Part shown: piece by piece, positions 53,611 to 62,528 of the stretch
Layout: the number at the start of each line of letters is the position of its first letter
Position numbering within the stretch: position 1 is the first letter of the stretch
Assembly: GCF_000282495.1 (NCBI RefSeq)
Contig: NZ_AKJE01000025.1
Coordinates: forward strand, 1 to 64,000
Length of the DNA stretch: 64,000 bases
Reading direction: 5' to 3'
From: Pseudomonas sp. GM79
GTDB taxonomy: Bacteria > Pseudomonadota > Gammaproteobacteria > Pseudomonadales > Pseudomonadaceae
Notes under the pieces: model-generated
Databases searched by the model: none
What the model was told of the DNA's origin: nothing
Seen by the model: only the letters and a program-made list of their open reading frames with translations
Made by a program: the position numbers and the translations under genes

Positions 53611-56600
53611 AAGGGAGTTTCAACTTATCCGAGTGGGCCCTCAAACATCAGTCGTTTGTCTGGTATTTGATGTTCGTCGCGCTGCTGATGGGCGTGTTCT
53701 CGTACCTGAACCTGGGGCGCGAAGAAGACCCCTCGTTCACCATCAAAACCATGGTGATCCAGACTCGTTGGCCCGGCGCGACCCAGGAACAGACCCTCAA
53801 GCAGGTCACTGACCGGATCGAGAAAAAACTCGAAGAACTCGACTCGCTCGACTACGTGAAAAGCTACACCCGCCCAGGCGAATCAACGGTCTTCGTTAAC
53901 CTGCTCGACACCACCAGTGCCAAGGACATCCCGCAAATCTGGTACCAGGTGCGCAAGAAGATCAACGACATTCGCGGTGACTTCCCGAAGGGCCTGCAAG
54001 GGCCGGGTTTCAACGATGAGTTCGGCGACGTGTTCGGTTCGGTGTACGCCTTTACCGCCGATGGCCTGTCGATGCGCCAGTTGCGCGATTACGTGGAACA
54101 GGTGCGTGCCGAAATCCGTGAAGTCCCGGGGTTGGGCAAGGTCGAGATGGTCGGCGAGCAGGATGAAGTCCTTTACCTGAACTTCTCCACTCGCAAACTC
54201 GCCGCGCTCGGCATCGATCAGCGTCAGGTGGTGCAGAGCCTGCAATCACAGAACGCCGTGACCCCGGCCGGGGTGATCGAGGCCGGCCCGGAGCGGATTT
54301 CGGTGCGGACCTCGGGCCAGTTTGCCTCTGAAAAAGACCTGGCCAATGTCAACCTGAAACTCAACGATCGCTTCTATCGACTGGCCGATATCGCCAACAT
54401 CAGCCGTGGTTACGTCGATCCATCGACCCCGGAGTTTCGCTTCAACGGCCAGCCGGCCATTGGCCTGGCGATCGCCATGAAGAAGGGCGGCAACATTCAG
54501 GACTTCGGCAAGGCGTTGCACCTGCGCATGGATGAACTGACGGCGGACCTGCCGGTGGGCGTCGGCGTGCATAACGTGTCCGACCAGGCCGACGTAGTGG
54601 AAGAAGCCGTCGGCGGTTTCACCAGTGCGCTGTTCGAAGCCGTGGTGATCGTGCTGATCGTCAGCTTCGTCAGCCTTGGTGTGCGCGCCGGGCTGGTGGT
54701 GGCGTGTTCGATTCCATTGGTGCTGGCGATGGTCTTCCTCTTCATGGAATACAGCGGCATCACCATGCAGCGGATCTCCCTCGGTGCGCTGATCATCGCC
54801 CTCGGCCTGCTGGTGGACGATGCGATGATCACCGTGGAGATGATGGTCACACGCCTGGAAATGGGTGAAACCAAAGAGCAAGCGGCGACCTTCGCCTACA
54901 CCTCGACCGCATTCCCGATGCTCACCGGCACCTTGGTCACCGTCGCCGGTTTTGTGCCGATCGGCTTGAATGCAAGCTCGGCCGGTGAGTACACCTTCAC
55001 GCTGTTCGCGGTGATCGCAGTGGCGATGCTGGTGTCGTGGATCGTCGCCGTGCTGTTCGCCCCGGTGCTCGGTGTGCACATTCTGAGCGCCAATGTGAAA
55101 CCTCACGACGCAGAGCCTGGGCGCATCGGTCGGGCGTTCAATGGCGGCCTGCTCTGGGCCATGCGCAATCGCTGGTGGGCCATTGGCATCACCGTGGCGC
55201 TGTTTGTGCTCTCGGTGTTTTCCATGCAGTTCGTGCAGAACCAGTTCTTCCCGTCCTCCGACCGCCCGGAAATTCTCGTCGACCTGAACCTGCCGCAAAA
55301 CGCCTCGATCGCCGAAACCCGCAAGGTGGTGGACAAGCTCGAAGCGACGCTCAAGGATGACCCGGACATCGTGCGCTGGAGCACTTACATCGGTGAGGGG
55401 GCGATCCGTTTCTACCTGCCCCTCGACCAGCAATTGCAGAACCCGTACTACGCGCAACTGGTGATCGTCAGCAAAGGCCTGGAATCGCGCACGGCCCTGA
55501 CGGCGCGACTGCAAAAGCGCCTGCGCGAAGAATTCGTCGGTGTCGGCAGTTACGTCCAGGCGCTGGAAATGGGCCCGCCGGTAGGGCGGCCGATTCAGTA
55601 CCGGGTCAGCGGCAAAGACATCGATCAGGTGCGCAAACATGCGATTGCCTTGGCCACCGAGCTGGATAAGAACTCGCACATCGGCGAAATCATTTACGAC
55701 TGGAACGAGCCGGGCAAAGTCTTGCGCATCGACATCGCCCAAGACCGGGCACGGCAACTGGGGCTGTCGTCGGAGGATGTGGCGAACCTGATGAACAGCA
55801 TCGTCGTCGGCTTGCCGGTCACGCAGGTCGATGATGATATCTACCTGATCAACGTGGTGGGTCGTGCCGAGGATGCCGAACGCGGCAGTCCGAAAACCCT
55901 GGAGAACTTGCAGATCGTCACCCCGAGCGGCACGTCGATTCCGCTGCTGGCGTTTGCCACGGTGCGTTATGAACTCGAACAGCCGCTGGTCTGGCGTCGT
56001 GATCGCAAACCGACCATCACCATCAAGGCCGCGGTGCGTGACGAGATTCAGCCGACCGACCTGGTGCAACAGCTAAAGCCGGACATCGACAAGTTCGCCG
56101 CCAGTTTGCCGGTGGGCTACAAAGTCGCCACCGGCGGTACGGTAGAGGAAAGCGGCAAGGCCCAGGGGCCAATTGCCAAAGTCGTGCCGTTGATGCTGTT
56201 TTTGATGGCGACCTTCCTGATGATCCAGTTGCACAGCGTGCAGAAGCTGTTCCTGGTGGCCAGCGTCGCGCCGCTGGGCCTGATCGGCGTGGTGCTGGCG
56301 CTGATCCCGACCGGCACGCCGATGGGCTTCGTGGCCATCCTGGGGATTCTGGCGCTGATCGGCATCATCATCCGCAACTCGGTGATTCTGGTGACCCAGA
56401 TCGACTCTTTCGAGAAGAGTGGCTACACGCCGTGGGACGCGGTGGTGCAGGCCACGGAACACCGGCGCCGACCGATTTTGTTGACGGCGGCGGCGGCGAG
56501 TTTGGGGATGATCCCGATCGCCCGGGAAGTGTTCTGGGGGCCGATGGCCTACGCGATGATTGGCGGGATCATCATCGCGACGTTGCTGACGCTGCTGTTT

Positions 56601-56660
56601 TTGCCGGCGTTGTACGTGGCCTGGTACAAGGTTCGCGAGCCGAAGAAAGAGGTGCAGTGA
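53607..56660 (+). CDS. triC: RND efflux pump inner-membrane subunit, TriC-like
   Basis: The gene overlaps triB by ATGA. The 1017-residue protein has the twelve-helix RND topology with two large periplasmic loops, the proton-relay acidic pair in ALGLLVDDAMITVE, and RRRPILLTAAAASLGMIP. Length matches TriC. No outer-membrane channel gene follows, as in TriABC, which borrows OpmH in P. aeruginosa. Substrates are expected to be hydrophobic toxicants but cannot be read from sequence. Confidence 0.88.
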   Translation: MKGSFNLSEWALKHQSFVWYLMFVALLMGVFSYLNLGREEDPSFTIKTMVIQTRWPGATQEQTLKQVTDRIEKKLEELDSLDYVKSYTRPGESTVFVNLLDTTSAKDIPQIWYQVRKKINDIRGDFPKGLQGPGFNDEFGDVFGSVYAFTADGLSMRQLRDYVEQVRAEIREVPGLGKVEMVGEQDEVLYLNFSTRKLAALGIDQRQVVQSLQSQNAVTPAGVIEAGPERISVRTSGQFASEKDLANVNLKLNDRFYRLADIANISRGYVDPSTPEFRFNGQPAIGLAIAMKKGGNIQDFGKALHLRMDELTADLPVGVGVHNVSDQADVVEEAVGGFTSALFEAVVIVLIVSFVSLGVRAGLVVACSIPLVLAMVFLFMEYSGITMQRISLGALIIALGLLVDDAMITVEMMVTRLEMGETKEQAATFAYTSTAFPMLTGTLVTVAGFVPIGLNASSAGEYTFTLFAVIAVAMLVSWIVAVLFAPVLGVHILSANVKPHDAEPGRIGRAFNGGLLWAMRNRWWAIGITVALFVLSVFSMQFVQNQFFPSSDRPEILVDLNLPQNASIAETRKVVDKLEATLKDDPDIVRWSTYIGEGAIRFYLPLDQQLQNPYYAQLVIVSKGLESRTALTARLQKRLREEFVGVGSYVQALEMGPPVGRPIQYRVSGKDIDQVRKHAIALATELDKNSHIGEIIYDWNEPGKVLRIDIAQDRARQLGLSSEDVANLMNSIVVGLPVTQVDDDIYLINVVGRAEDAERGSPKTLENLQIVTPSGTSIPLLAFATVRYELEQPLVWRRDRKPTITIKAAVRDEIQPTDLVQQLKPDIDKFAASLPVGYKVATGGTVEESGKAQGPIAKVVPLMLFLMATFLMIQLHSVQKLFLVASVAPLGLIGVVLALIPTGTPMGFVAILGILALIGIIIRNSVILVTQIDSFEKSGYTPWDAVVQATEHRRRPILLTAAAASLGMIPIAREVFWGPMAYAMIGGIIIATLLTLLFLPALYVAWYKVREPKKEVQ

Positions 56661-56680
56661 GGCGAGCGCTGCGCGCTCTG

Positions 56681-56761
56681 TTCGCGAGCAAGCCCGCTCC
56701 CACATTCGATCGCGTCCGTCTGGACAACTCGGTCGAATGTGGGAGCGGGCTTGCTCGCGAA
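56681..56761. repeat. REP inverted pair (class A)
   Basis: Reverse copy 56681-56703 and forward copy 56739-56761 lie between the pump operon and a convergent methyltransferase gene. Their inner flanks (CATTCGAT / GTCGAATG) are also complementary. Confidence 0.88.
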
Positions 56762-56794
56762 AGCGTCAGTACCGACACCTCAGACTTGAGCTGC

Positions 56795-57421
56795 TTACAC
56801 CTTACGCCAGACACTCGCCAACCAAGGCTGCTGCTCCCGCGGCAACCCCGCCGGCCGGTAGTAATGCTCAAGCTCCACAAACCCCGCTTCAGTCAGCATT
56901 TGCTGCCACACCTGAAGATCGTAATACGCCCCATAACGCGGCCCGTTCCAGCCTTCCTGATTCTCGCCACGAGGATTGGAACTGAACAACACGCCACCCG
57001 GTTTCAACGCCCCGCGCAGTTGCTTCAGCACCCGAGGCAACTCCTGACTCGGAATGTGAAACAGCACCGCATTGGCGAATATCCCGTCGAAGCGTTCGGC
57101 CGGCAGGTCGAGCTTCAGAAAGTCTTGCTGCCAGACTTCGCAACCACTGTCCTCCCGGGCCATCTGTGCAAGCTTTTCAGAACCATCGAGCCCGATGGCG
57201 CTGTGGCCCAGGCGGGTGAAGGTTTTCAGATCACGGCCAGGGCCACAGCCAAAGTCGAGAATGCTGAACGGCGCTTCACCCTGAATATGCCGCAACAGGG
57301 CATCGATGTTCTGGCTGACATCGTGATCGCGAGTGCCTTCACGGAAGTCCTCGGCCACCGCGTTGTAATGGCCCAGGGTGGTGGAAGTGATCTGCTCCAG
57401 GTCGTCGGGAGTCTGTTTCAT
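56795..57421 (-). CDS. Class I SAM-dependent methyltransferase
   Basis: The 208-residue protein has the SAM-binding motif I ILDFGCGPGRDL (about residues 54-65), motif II IGLDGSEKLAQMA, DFLKLDLPAERFDGIFANAVLFHIP and LKPGGVLFSSNPR. The substrate is unknown. It is monocistronic between two REP pairs. Confidence 0.9.
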   Translation of the reverse strand: MKQTPDDLEQITSTTLGHYNAVAEDFREGTRDHDVSQNIDALLRHIQGEAPFSILDFGCGPGRDLKTFTRLGHSAIGLDGSEKLAQMAREDSGCEVWQQDFLKLDLPAERFDGIFANAVLFHIPSQELPRVLKQLRGALKPGGVLFSSNPRGENQEGWNGPRYGAYYDLQVWQQMLTEAGFVELEHYYRPAGLPREQQPWLASVWRKV

Positions 57422-57489
57422 GGTTGGCTGCGCAGGTAATTGGGATTAGCCGAATATACGCCATGACGCCGAGGGCTGCTGCGCAGCCA

Positions 57490-57581
57490 TTCGCGAGCAA
57501 GCCCGCTCCCACACTGGATCGCGTCGAACACAAATTCCATGTTCACCGAAGATCGAATGTGGGAGCGGGCTTGCTCGCGAA
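57490..57581. repeat. REP inverted pair (class A)
   Basis: Reverse copy 57490-57512 and forward copy 57559-57581 lie between the methyltransferase gene and the DUF6124-like gene. Confidence 0.88.
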
Positions 57582-57617
57582 AGCGGTATCACTGGCGACC
57601 AATGACTTTAGCCAGAC

Positions 57618-57974
57618 TCAACTCTGTTTCATCCCCAGACATTCAATGGACCGATCAACCATCGCCTTGGCAATCTCCAGCAAATGCCAGACGGAGAACA
57701 CCAACGCCCGATCGGCGCCCTTGAGTTGATCGCCGCACTGATACGCCGTGACCGAGGCGCAGCGCAGCAGATCAGCCACATAAAGCTGGGCGTCTTCGAA
57801 GCTCACGTCTTTGCTGACGTTGTAGAAGCGTAATTCATCGGGCGCCGTCGGCTGCTTGCCGGTGAGGTGGAAATCGATCGCACGGTAAAGCGCGGAACGG
57901 TCCTTGAGCAGGTCGTCGGTGAAGGCTTTGTTGGAGGATGTGTCTGGGGGTGGATCTGGAATGGATCTTTCCAT
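57618..57974 (-). CDS. DUF6124/DUF3077-like small protein
   Basis: The 118-residue protein starts with a Pro-rich IPDPPPDTSS segment and ends in a helical bundle (FEDAQLYVADLLRCASVTAYQCGDQLKG, RALVFSVWHLLEIAKAMVDRSIE). This pattern is shared by Pseudomonas DUF6124/DUF3077-type proteins of unknown function; the assignment is from memory of the pattern. The ATG at 57974 is preceded by AATAGGAGC at a 9-nt spacing. It has a long structured leader whose hairpin loop can mask this ribosome site. Confidence 0.72.
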   Translation of the reverse strand: MERSIPDPPPDTSSNKAFTDDLLKDRSALYRAIDFHLTGKQPTAPDELRFYNVSKDVSFEDAQLYVADLLRCASVTAYQCGDQLKGADRALVFSVWHLLEIAKAMVDRSIECLGMKQS

Positions 57975-57983
57975 GAATGTTGC

Positions 57984-58202
57984 TCCTATTGCTGCATGGG
58001 AGCCGTCACTTTTCGCCTACTAAACGATGGGTGGCGGCTGTACGCAGGTTAGTAGGCCGGTCAATAGGAAAACCGGTGCACCCGAGGGCGCCCCACGCAC
58101 AGCCACCATATTCAACATCCGGAAAAAGTGCCGGACATGAGTATGAAACGCTATGCGCCTATTGATCCGGGCTACTAAACCCGATCACTGATTTGCAGTG
58201 AC
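57984..58202 (-). promoter_or_regulatory. Structured 5' leader with SD-complementary loop (candidate RNA switch)
   Basis: Read as minus-strand RNA, a 12-bp stem P1 (58107-58096 with 58044-58033, two G-U pairs) encloses hairpin P2 (58091-58087 with 58082-58078, loop CUCG) and hairpin P3 (58076-58072 with 58061-58057). The P3 loop contains UCCUAUUG (58069-58062), an exact complement of CAAUAGGA (57991-57984), the Shine-Dalgarno region of the downstream gene. An upstream copy CAAUAGG (58164-58158) could compete, and the whole stretch 58180-58158 is nearly complementary to 58069-58048. The junction CCUACUAA (58056-58049) also matches UUAGUAGG at 58023-58016. A small hairpin TCACTG/CAGTGA (58185-58201) would be at the RNA 5' end. 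The pairing is seen in the sequence; the regulation is inferred. Confidence 0.55.
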
Positions 58203-58208
58203 GAACCG

Positions 58209-58237
58209 AGACTAGCCACCAGATTCTGTCGGCGCAA
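58209..58237 (-). promoter_or_regulatory. Possible sigma-70 promoter of the leader
   Basis: On the minus strand TTGCGC (58237-58232) and TAGTCT (58214-58209) are separated by exactly 17 bp. Transcription would start near 58202, right at the 5' hairpin of the structured leader. The boxes match the consensus only partly. Confidence 0.4.
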
Positions 58238-58348
58238 GCGAGCGGAATGATCTAGGAAATGTCCTGCAAATGAAAGGGATCGGGCCTGCTGGCACTCTGA
58301 TTTTTTTGTGCGAAAACTTCCCCTTCAAAGGGTGAATTTGATGCCGCC

Positions 58349-58450
58349 AAGATCGCAGCCTTCGGCAGCTCCTACAGGTGGCGTGCCCGGCGCGAATTCC
58401 GGGTGGACGCCAAACCCTGTAGGAGCTGCCGAAGGCTGCGATCTTTTGAT
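58349..58450. repeat. REP inverted pair (class B)
   Basis: Reverse copy at about 58349-58375 and forward copy 58419-58450 flank a spacer with its own GGAATTC-type symmetry (CGCGAATTCCGGG). They lie just downstream of the minus-strand metI gene. Confidence 0.87.
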
Positions 58451-58456
58451 CTTTGC

Positions 58457-59101
58457 TTAACGCTTGTTCAACCCCCGCGCCAACCGATCCCCACCCAACT
58501 GAATCACCGCCACCAACACCACCAGCAACACAATCACCGTCAGCATGATCTGGCTATCGAACCGCTGATACCCATACCGATAAGCGATGTCCCCCAACCC
58601 TCCGGCCCCAATCGCCCCGGCCATGGCCGAGGAGTTGATCATGGTCACCAACGTAATGGTGAAACCCCCGACAATCCCCGGCAGCGCCTCGGGCAGCAGC
58701 ACATGCCAGACGATATGCCAGCGTCGGCAGCCCATCGCTTGCGCCGCTTCAATCAACCCATGATCGACCTCGCGCAAACTGACCTCGGCGATGCGTGCAA
58801 AGAACGGCGTGGCCGCAATGGTCAGTGGCACCACGGCTGCCCAAACGCCGTAGGTGGTGCCGACGATCAACCGGGTAAACGGAATCAGCGCCACCATCAG
58901 AATCAAAAACGGAATCGAGCGGAACAGGTTCACGAATGCACCCAATGCGCGGTTCAACGCCGGTGCTGCGTAGATCCCGCCCTTGGAACTGGTGACCAGA
59001 ATCACCGCCAACGGAATGCCCGCCAACAGTGCAATCAACGACGACACACCCACCATCAAAAACGTGTCGATAAAACCCTGAAGCAAGCGATCAAACCACA
59101 T
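58457..59101 (-). CDS. metI: Methionine ABC transporter permease
   Basis: The 214-residue MetI-type permease has five membrane helices and family motifs [23 protein letters not shown], the EAA region [24 protein letters not shown], and [22 protein letters not shown]. It overlaps metN by 11 bp and is the last gene of the metQ-metN-metI operon. Confidence 0.95.
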   Translation of the reverse strand: MWFDRLLQGFIDTFLMVGVSSLIALLAGIPLAVILVTSSKGGIYAAPALNRALGAFVNLFRSIPFLILMVALIPFTRLIVGTTYGVWAAVVPLTIAATPFFARIAEVSLREVDHGLIEAAQAMGCRRWHIVWHVLLPEALPGIVGGFTITLVTMINSSAMAGAIGAGGLGDIAYRYGYQRFDSQIMLTVIVLLVVLVAVIQLGGDRLARGLNKR

Positions 59102-60212
59102 AACCCAGCACCTCCACCTGTTGTGCCCAGTGGCCGGCGCGCTGACGCAATTCCTCGGCGCTGAGGGACGATCCGGTCACCGCCAGCAGCAATTGCCCGA
59201 GCGCATGGCCCTGAATCCGTTCCACGCCCCCTTGCAGCAAGCGCACGCGACCACCGAGGGCGCTGAACAGCGCCGCCAGGTCTGGCTCGTCGCTGGCGCT
59301 GCCGGTGAACTGCAAACGCAACACCACAGCGGCATCCGAAGACGGCGGCTGCGCTCGCAAACGGCTTTGCAGTTCTTCCGGCAGAGCGTGTTGCAATGGC
59401 GCGAGCAAGGTCTTGCTAACCTCATGTTGCGGGTTGCCAAAGACTTCCCAGACCGGCCCTTGCTCGACGATTTGCCCGTGTTCCAGCACCACGACCCGAT
59501 CACAGATATCGCGGATCACCGCCATCTCGTGGGTGATCAGCACGATGGTCAGGCCCAGGCGCTGATTGATCTCGCGCAGCAGGCCGAGGATCGATTGCGT
59601 GGTCTCCGGATCCAGCGCCGACGTCGCCTCGTCGCACAGCAGAATCTCGGGATCATGGACCAGTGCGCGGGCGATGCCGACGCGCTGTTTCTGCCCGCCG
59701 GACAGCTGCGCCGGATAAGACTTGTGCTTGCCTTGCAGGCCGACCAGTTCCAGCAAATCACGGACCTTCTGCTCGCGTTTTTCCTTGGGCACACCAGCAA
59801 CTTTCAGCGGCAATTCGACGTTCTGCCAAACCGTCTTGGCCGACATCAGATTGAAGTGCTGGAAGATCATGCCGATCCGCCGCCGCAGGGCCACCAGGCG
59901 GTCTTCGTCGAACTCGCTGATGTCCACCTGATCGATCAGCACCCGCCCGCTGCTCGGTTGTTCGAGGCGGTTGATGGTGCGGATCAGCGACGACTTGCCG
60001 GCGCCGCTGCGACCGATGATGCCGAACACTTCGCCGCGCTGGATCGCCAGGTCGATGCCGTGCAGGGCCGCCACCGGACCTTGCTGACCGTTGTAGGTTT
60101 TGCCGAGGCCGATGAAGCGCACATGGGCGCGATTGAGCTCTGGGTGCAGTTCGGTTTGTGTGGCGTTATGTGGCTCCGGAAGTTCCAGTCGCCGTTGGAT
60201 CGCGGCCGTCAT
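59091..60212 (-). CDS. metN: Methionine ABC transporter ATPase
   Basis: The 373-residue protein has Walker [10 protein letters not shown], signature LSGGQKQR, Walker [15 protein letters not shown] and H loop [10 protein letters not shown], plus the C-terminal NIL substrate-sensing domain (about residues 295-373) that mediates inhibition by internal methionine. It carries a ~30-residue N-terminal extension compared with E. coli MetN; no internal start with a ribosome site was found. Confidence 0.94.
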   Translation of the reverse strand: MTAAIQRRLELPEPHNATQTELHPELNRAHVRFIGLGKTYNGQQGPVAALHGIDLAIQRGEVFGIIGRSGAGKSSLIRTINRLEQPSSGRVLIDQVDISEFDEDRLVALRRRIGMIFQHFNLMSAKTVWQNVELPLKVAGVPKEKREQKVRDLLELVGLQGKHKSYPAQLSGGQKQRVGIARALVHDPEILLCDEATSALDPETTQSILGLLREINQRLGLTIVLITHEMAVIRDICDRVVVLEHGQIVEQGPVWEVFGNPQHEVSKTLLAPLQHALPEELQSRLRAQPPSSDAAVVLRLQFTGSASDEPDLAALFSALGGRVRLLQGGVERIQGHALGQLLLAVTGSSLSAEELRQRAGHWAQQVEVLGYVV

Positions 60213-60214
60213 GC

Positions 60215-61024
60215 TCAGCTTTCCCAGCCGGCTTGATAGAGCTTGCCGTGGGCTTTATCCAGCGCTGCACGCACGGCTGGCGAATGCTGGTAGATGTCGA
60301 CGAATTTGATCAGCCGCGGGTCGGTTTTGCTTTTCGGCTGGATCACGAACTGGATCACGTATTCCTTGTGATCGAGGCCATCGAATAGCAGGGCGGAGCT
60401 GGCATCGAAGGTCTTCGATAGTCGGATGTAGGCCGGGTAGCCCTGGACCAGATCGGCGTCGTCGTAGGCGCGCACCAGTTGCACGGCCTCGACCTGAAGG
60501 ATTTTGATTTTCTTCGGGTTGGCGATGATGTCCTCTTCGGTGGCCTTGTAGCCGACGCCCGGTTTGAGGGTAATCAACCCGGCCTTGGCCAGCAGTTGCA
60601 GGCCGCGACCGCTGTTGATCGGGTCGTTGGCGATGGCCACGCTGGCGCCTTCGGGCAACTCGTCGAAGCTTTTGTATTTCTTCGAATAGAGGCCGACGTT
60701 GTTGATGATGCCCGGGGCGAACGGCACCAGGTCAAAACCGGCGGCGGCCTTGGCGTTTTCCAGGAACGGGATGTGCTGGAAGTAGTTCACGTCGATGTCG
60801 CCCGAGGCGAGGCTGACGTTGGGGGCGATCCAGTCGCTGAACTCCACCAGTTCGACTTTCAGGCCTTGTTTGTTGGCTTCTTCTACTGCAGCTTCCAGGG
60901 GAATGGCGAAGGCGGCGGTGGTGCCGACTTTCAGTGGGGCGTCGGCGGCGAAGGTGACGGAACTGAAGAGGCCGAGGGCCAGGGCCAGTGCTTTGACTGG
61001 GTGGGTTAAGAGTTTTTTGGTCAT
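60215..61024 (-). CDS. metQ: Methionine-binding periplasmic protein
   Basis: The 269-residue protein starts at the ATG at 61024; upstream in-frame sequence runs through REP elements. The signal peptide ([19 protein letters not shown]) has no lipobox Cys. The MetQ fold is clear: [47 protein letters not shown]. The mature protein has no Met and no Cys, a sulfur-saving composition. It lies two bases upstream of metN and binds methionine or a related sulfur compound. Confidence 0.93.
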   Translation of the reverse strand: MTKKLLTHPVKALALALGLFSSVTFAADAPLKVGTTAAFAIPLEAAVEEANKQGLKVELVEFSDWIAPNVSLASGDIDVNYFQHIPFLENAKAAAGFDLVPFAPGIINNVGLYSKKYKSFDELPEGASVAIANDPINSGRGLQLLAKAGLITLKPGVGYKATEEDIIANPKKIKILQVEAVQLVRAYDDADLVQGYPAYIRLSKTFDASSALLFDGLDHKEYVIQFVIQPKSKTDPRLIKFVDIYQHSPAVRAALDKAHGKLYQAGWES

Positions 61025-61073
61025 GATGGTTTTCCAGTCAGGGCATTGAATGTGTGGTGTTGGGTCGGGCCTC

Positions 61074-61165
61074 TTCGCGAGCAAGCCCGCTCCCACAGTG
61101 GATTGAGTCGGGCACAAATTTTGTGTTCGCCACAGATCTAATGTGGGAGCGGGCTTGCTCGCGAA
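61074..61165. repeat. REP inverted pair (class A)
   Basis: Reverse copy 61074-61096 and forward copy 61143-61165 separate metQ from the upstream monooxygenase gene on the same strand. Confidence 0.88.
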
Positions 61166-61169
61166 GCTT

Positions 61170-62528
61170 TTAGCGCCGGTAACCGGCGCCTGTGTGTTGC
61201 TCAGGCAAATGCGCTTGGCCATGAAACAGCTTTTCCCGCAGGCTGCCGTTGTCGTAAGCGGTCTTGTACGACCCTCGGCGCTGCAACTCCGGAATCACCA
61301 GTTCAATGAAGTCCACATAGCTTTCCGGGGTGACAATCCGTGTCAGGTTGAAGCCGTCCAGGCCAGTTTCAGCGATCCACGATTCCAGCTCATCCGCCAC
61401 CTGCTGCGGCGAACCGACCACGGTGATGTAGCGGCCACCGAGGGCGTGTTGTTCCAGCAATTTGCGGCGGGTCCAATCGTTGTTTTGCAGGTTCTTGGTG
61501 GCGGACTGGATGGCGTTGCTCTTCACGTACTGGATAGGTTCGTCGAGTTCGTACTCGGAAAAGTCGATCCCGGTGGACGCCGAAAAATGCGCCACACCGG
61601 CCTCGGCACTGGCGTAGCTCAGGTACTCGGCATGCTTGGCCCAGGCCAGTTCTTCTGTCTCACCGACAATCACGTTCAAGCCCATGAACACCTTGATGTC
61701 CCAGGGATTGCGCCCGGCCTCGACGGCGCTGGCGCGCACCTTGTCCACCTGAACTTTGGTCGACGGTTTGTTCTGACCGCTGATGAACACGCACTCGGCG
61801 TGGCGCCCGGCGAACAACAAACCGCGATCGGAACTGCCGGCCTGGAACAGCACCGGCGTGCGTTGCGGCGATGGTTCGCAGAGGTGATAACCCTCGACCT
61901 GATAGAACTCGCCCTTGTGCTCGACCTTGTGCACTTTGTCTGGCTGGGCGTAGATCCGTTGCTCGCGGTCGTTGAGCACCGCGCCGTTTTCCCAGCTGCC
62001 TTCCCAGAGTTTGTAGAGCACTTGCAGGTACTCGTCGGCCTGGTCGTAGCGGCGGTCGTGTTCCACCTGTTCGCTCAGGCCCATGGCCTTGGCGGCGCTG
62101 TCGAGGTAGCCGGTGACGATGTTCCAGCCGACCCGCCCACGGCTCAAATGATCAAGCGTCGACAGGCGTCGGGCGAACAGATACGGCGGTTCGTAGGTCA
62201 GGTTGGCGGTCAGGCCGAAGCCGAGGTTTTTGGTGACGGCGGCCATGGCCGAGACCAGCAGCAGCGGGTCGTTGACCGGCAACTGGATCGACTCTTTGAG
62301 TGGCACATCCACCGAGTTTTGATAGACGTCGTACACGCCGACGATGTCGGCGATGAACAAACCGTCGAACAGTCCGCGTTCCAGCAACTGAGCCAGTTCG
62401 GTCCAGTACTCGATGGTTTTGTATTGGGTGGAATTGTCCCGTGGATGCGTCCACAGGCCATGGTTGATGTGCCCGATGCAGTTCATGTTGAACGCGTTGA
62501 GCAGGATTTTCTTTTTGGCATCAGCCAT
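61170..62528 (-). CDS. NtaA/SnaA/DszA-family FMNH2-dependent monooxygenase
   Basis: The 452-residue protein begins at an ATG that shares one base with the sfnB stop (TGATG) and follows GAGGG by 8 nt. Motifs of the luciferase-like NtaA/SnaA/DszA group are clear: NCIGHINHGLWTHPRDNS, FDGLFIADIVGVYD, RVGWNIVTGYLDSAAKAMG and PVLFQAGSSDRG. Members oxidise organic sulfur or nitrogen compounds with FMNH2 from a reductase partner. With sfnB upstream and metNIQ downstream, release of sulfite from an organosulfur compound is the likely role. Confidence 0.9.
   Translation of the reverse strand: MADAKKKILLNAFNMNCIGHINHGLWTHPRDNSTQYKTIEYWTELAQLLERGLFDGLFIADIVGVYDVYQNSVDVPLKESIQLPVNDPLLLVSAMAAVTKNLGFGLTANLTYEPPYLFARRLSTLDHLSRGRVGWNIVTGYLDSAAKAMGLSEQVEHDRRYDQADEYLQVLYKLWEGSWENGAVLNDREQRIYAQPDKVHKVEHKGEFYQVEGYHLCEPSPQRTPVLFQAGSSDRGLLFAGRHAECVFISGQNKPSTKVQVDKVRASAVEAGRNPWDIKVFMGLNVIVGETEELAWAKHAEYLSYASAEAGVAHFSASTGIDFSEYELDEPIQYVKSNAIQSATKNLQNNDWTRRKLLEQHALGGRYITVVGSPQQVADELESWIAETGLDGFNLTRIVTPESYVDFIELVIPELQRRGSYKTAYDNGSLREKLFHGQAHLPEQHTGAGYRR

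Noticed and set aside
54246..56069. A 607-codon minus-strand frame opposite the RND pump gene
   Set aside because: The translation is His/Asp-rich without domains and is a shadow of the pump gene.
58016..58180. CTACTAAC repeats considered as integron attC-type sites
   Set aside because: Core-site consensus and spacing do not fit, and no integrase or cassette array is present.
61025..61222. N-terminal extension of MetQ to 61222
   Set aside because: The extra codons translate two REP elements and have no ribosome site; the signal peptide starts at 61024.
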